This document shows positions 7,627 through 9,657 of a stretch of 9,657 nt of DNA, in pieces. This stretch comes from Pseudomonadota bacterium (GTDB taxonomy: Bacteria > Pseudomonadota > Gammaproteobacteria > Burkholderiales > Sulfuricellaceae). Position 1 is the stretch's first letter. Every line of letters starts with the position of its first letter. Below the pieces are notes generated by a model, which had not been told where the DNA came from, did not search any database, and was given only the letters and a program-made list of their open reading frames with translations. The DNA lies in contig JAJXTJ010000019.1 in the NCBI GenBank assembly GCA_021783895.1, positions 1 through 9,657 of the forward strand, read 5' to 3'. The position numbers were made by a program, and so were the translations under genes.

Positions 7627-7861
7627 TGTTCTGGCCGGTTAATTCCATACCGTCTGGCGCTGAGCAGTCCATAGTTCATCCCAAAACAAACATGCCGCTC
7701 GCGCTTTGCAGCCAGATATGGCAATAGACAAGCTCGGCGGCCTTCTTCTTGGTCCGACAGATAGTTGCTGTTGCAAACTCGCTTGTCCTCTATTGTGCCG
7801 GGCAGGCCAAAAGGCAGTCGACTGTCTTCAATCCTGGAAATATTTTGCAAGGCGTGGGCGC

Positions 7862-8056
7862 TCATCGGCACACTTCTTGTCGGTCTTTTTTTGGCTTGGC
7901 GCTGGTCTTGAGGCCGGACGGCTCTGCATGAGCCAGGACCAGCGCTTCCACCAAAGAAGCCACAGAGCGATGCTCACGATCGGCGGCCAGGCGGATATGG
8001 TCTTTGATTTCCGCAGTCGTCCGAATGGACAGGGTTCCAGTCTTGTTACGAGGCAT
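7862..8056 (-). CDS. Small ribbon-helix-helix DNA-binding protein
   Basis: A 64-residue protein with the pattern of a ribbon-helix-helix (CopG/Arc-type) regulator. A short beta strand at about residues 6-13 (TGTLSIRT) is followed by helix A (about 14-28) and helix B (about 31-44, SVASLVEALVLAHAE), then a lysine-rich tail. Such proteins bind DNA as dimers through the paired strands and often act as antitoxins or autorepressors. No recognisable toxin lies next to it, so it is an orphan by sequence. The ATG at 8056 has only a weak GAG close upstream. A perfect TTGACA lies upstream on the minus strand (8120-8115), but the nearest -10-like TACATT is 23 bases away, so no promoter is claimed. The stop codon overlaps an ATG (ATGA) of an unrecognised frame. 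Confidence 0.72.
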   Translation of the reverse strand: MPRNKTGTLSIRTTAEIKDHIRLAADREHRSVASLVEALVLAHAEPSGLKTSAKPKKDRQEVCR

Positions 8057-8144
8057 GGCTCAATCTGGTTTCTGGAGGCACCGCAAATGTACTGCCTTTC
8101 CCCGGCCATGGCAATGTCAAACTGGGCGAAGCCATTTTTAATAG

Positions 8145-8174
8145 TTGACTAAATAACTGAAGTATTATTACAAT
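8145..8174 (+). promoter_or_regulatory. Sigma-70-type promoter of the ankyrin gene
   Basis: TTGACT (8145-8150) matches the -35 consensus at five of six positions. TACAAT (8169-8174) matches the -10 consensus at five of six, and the spacer is 18 bases. Transcription would start near 8181, leaving a leader of about 29 bases before the ATG at 8210. A perfect TATAAT overlaps at 8174-8179 but would need a 23-base spacer from the same -35. The surrounding stretch is far richer in A and T than the flanking genes, as expected for a promoter. Confidence 0.7.
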
Positions 8175-8209
8175 ATAATCACTATTTTGAAACCGCTGTG
8201 GAGAATACT

Positions 8210-8779
8210 ATGTCCGCCAACTTATTCAATGCCGCCGCTACTGGCGACACCATTCAAATTCGCGCCCTGTTGCAAGGCGGCGCAGACGGAAATAGCCGCA
8301 ACGGCGACGGCGCTACGTTGCTGATGCTGGCAGCCGGAGCAGGCCACCTCGAAGTTGTGAAGGCCCTGATCGAACTGGGTGCGGATGTCAACGCGACAGA
8401 CCCGCAAGGCTGGACCGCACTGATGAAGGCGCTGTACAACCACGAGCTTAATCGCGGTTTTCCCGAAATCGTCAGCGCATTGATCGACGCTGGAGCCGAC
8501 TTCGAAACCCGGATTGGCTACGGCACTCGTCCGCTGATGCTTGCTGCGGGCTATGGAGAAGCGGGCGGCGTTGACGTCCTGTTGAAGGCGGGAGCGGATG
8601 TTCGCGCCAAGAACGAAGGTGGCCGCACGGCGCTGATGATGGCGAAGGACAAGGACTACGTCGAAGTCATCAACCAACTGCATGAAGCCGAGCTGGAACT
8701 CGACGAGGATCTGTCCTGCGGTTCACGCACCCCGCCTGGCGTCAACGTGGTCACTTTCATGAAAAATCCGGCCCATTGA
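8210..8779 (+). CDS. Ankyrin-repeat protein
   Basis: A 189-residue protein made almost entirely of about five ankyrin repeats (roughly residues 3-32, 33-66, 67-102, 105-137 and 138-160). These are recognised by recurring AAGAGHLEVVKALIELGADVN-type units such as LLQGGAD, LIELGAD, LIDAGAD and LLKAGAD. The third repeat carries a short insertion (about 78-85). There is no signal peptide or membrane segment, so it is probably a cytoplasmic protein-protein interaction module; its partner cannot be read from the sequence. The ATG at 8210 is preferred to the in-frame GTG at 8198 because GGAG (8200-8203) then sits 6 bases upstream, an ideal ribosome site. The acidic C-terminal end (about 160-167) is followed by an unrelated short tail. 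It converges on uvrB with a 38-base gap. Confidence 0.92.
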   Translation: MSANLFNAAATGDTIQIRALLQGGADGNSRNGDGATLLMLAAGAGHLEVVKALIELGADVNATDPQGWTALMKALYNHELNRGFPEIVSALIDAGADFETRIGYGTRPLMLAAGYGEAGGVDVLLKAGADVRAKNEGGRTALMMAKDKDYVEVINQLHEAELELDEDLSCGSRTPPGVNVVTFMKNPAH

Positions 8780-8817
8780 TCTTTTTAAACCATGGCAAAA
8801 AACTGTAGTAGTAGTGG

Positions 8818-9657
<840 letters not shown>

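Noticed and set aside
7276..7674. Plus-strand frame of 132 codons opposite the SWIM gene N-terminus
   Set aside because: It is antisense to the clearly coding zinc-finger region, with no recognisable domain or ribosome site.

Overview
The window looks like ordinary chromosomal DNA from a Gram-negative proteobacterium, most likely a betaproteobacterium. The grounds are a conserved block (divergent rluC and rne, with a HAD phosphatase and sppA behind rluC), an RNase E with a long arginine- and proline/alanine-rich tail, and a typical bacterial UvrB. The taxonomic call is inference from protein style and gene order; no rRNA gene is present.

Layout. Positions 72-2690 (minus strand) hold a tight three-gene run, rluC, a phosphoglycolate-phosphatase-like HAD hydrolase, and sppA, separated by gaps of 9 and about 42 bases. 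Positions 2691-3116 form a divergent intergenic region serving rluC and rne. It contains a GTAGGTCGGGTT palindrome and several stem-loops, the last of which covers the rne Shine-Dalgarno sequence. rne fills 3117-5675 (plus). Its stop codon lies inside a second copy of the same palindrome, followed by two more stem-loops. Positions 5887-7626 (minus) encode a SWIM zinc-finger protein of unknown function. A small ribbon-helix-helix regulator lies at 7862-8056 (minus). An ankyrin-repeat protein lies at 8210-8779 (plus), behind a near-consensus sigma-70-type promoter. The C-terminal 279 codons of uvrB enter from the right edge (8818-9657, minus).

How they work together. RluC modifies 23S rRNA and RNase E processes rRNA and tRNA and degrades mRNA, so the left half is an RNA-metabolism locus with a passenger phosphatase and a membrane peptidase. 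The right half is a looser set of single genes (SWIM, ribbon-helix-helix, ankyrin) before the DNA-repair gene uvrB. No phage, IS element, CRISPR array, tRNA or rRNA was seen, and no convincing new multi-gene system. The most interesting material is non-coding: the paired palindromes bracketing rne and the possible self-regulatory structures in its leader and 3' region.
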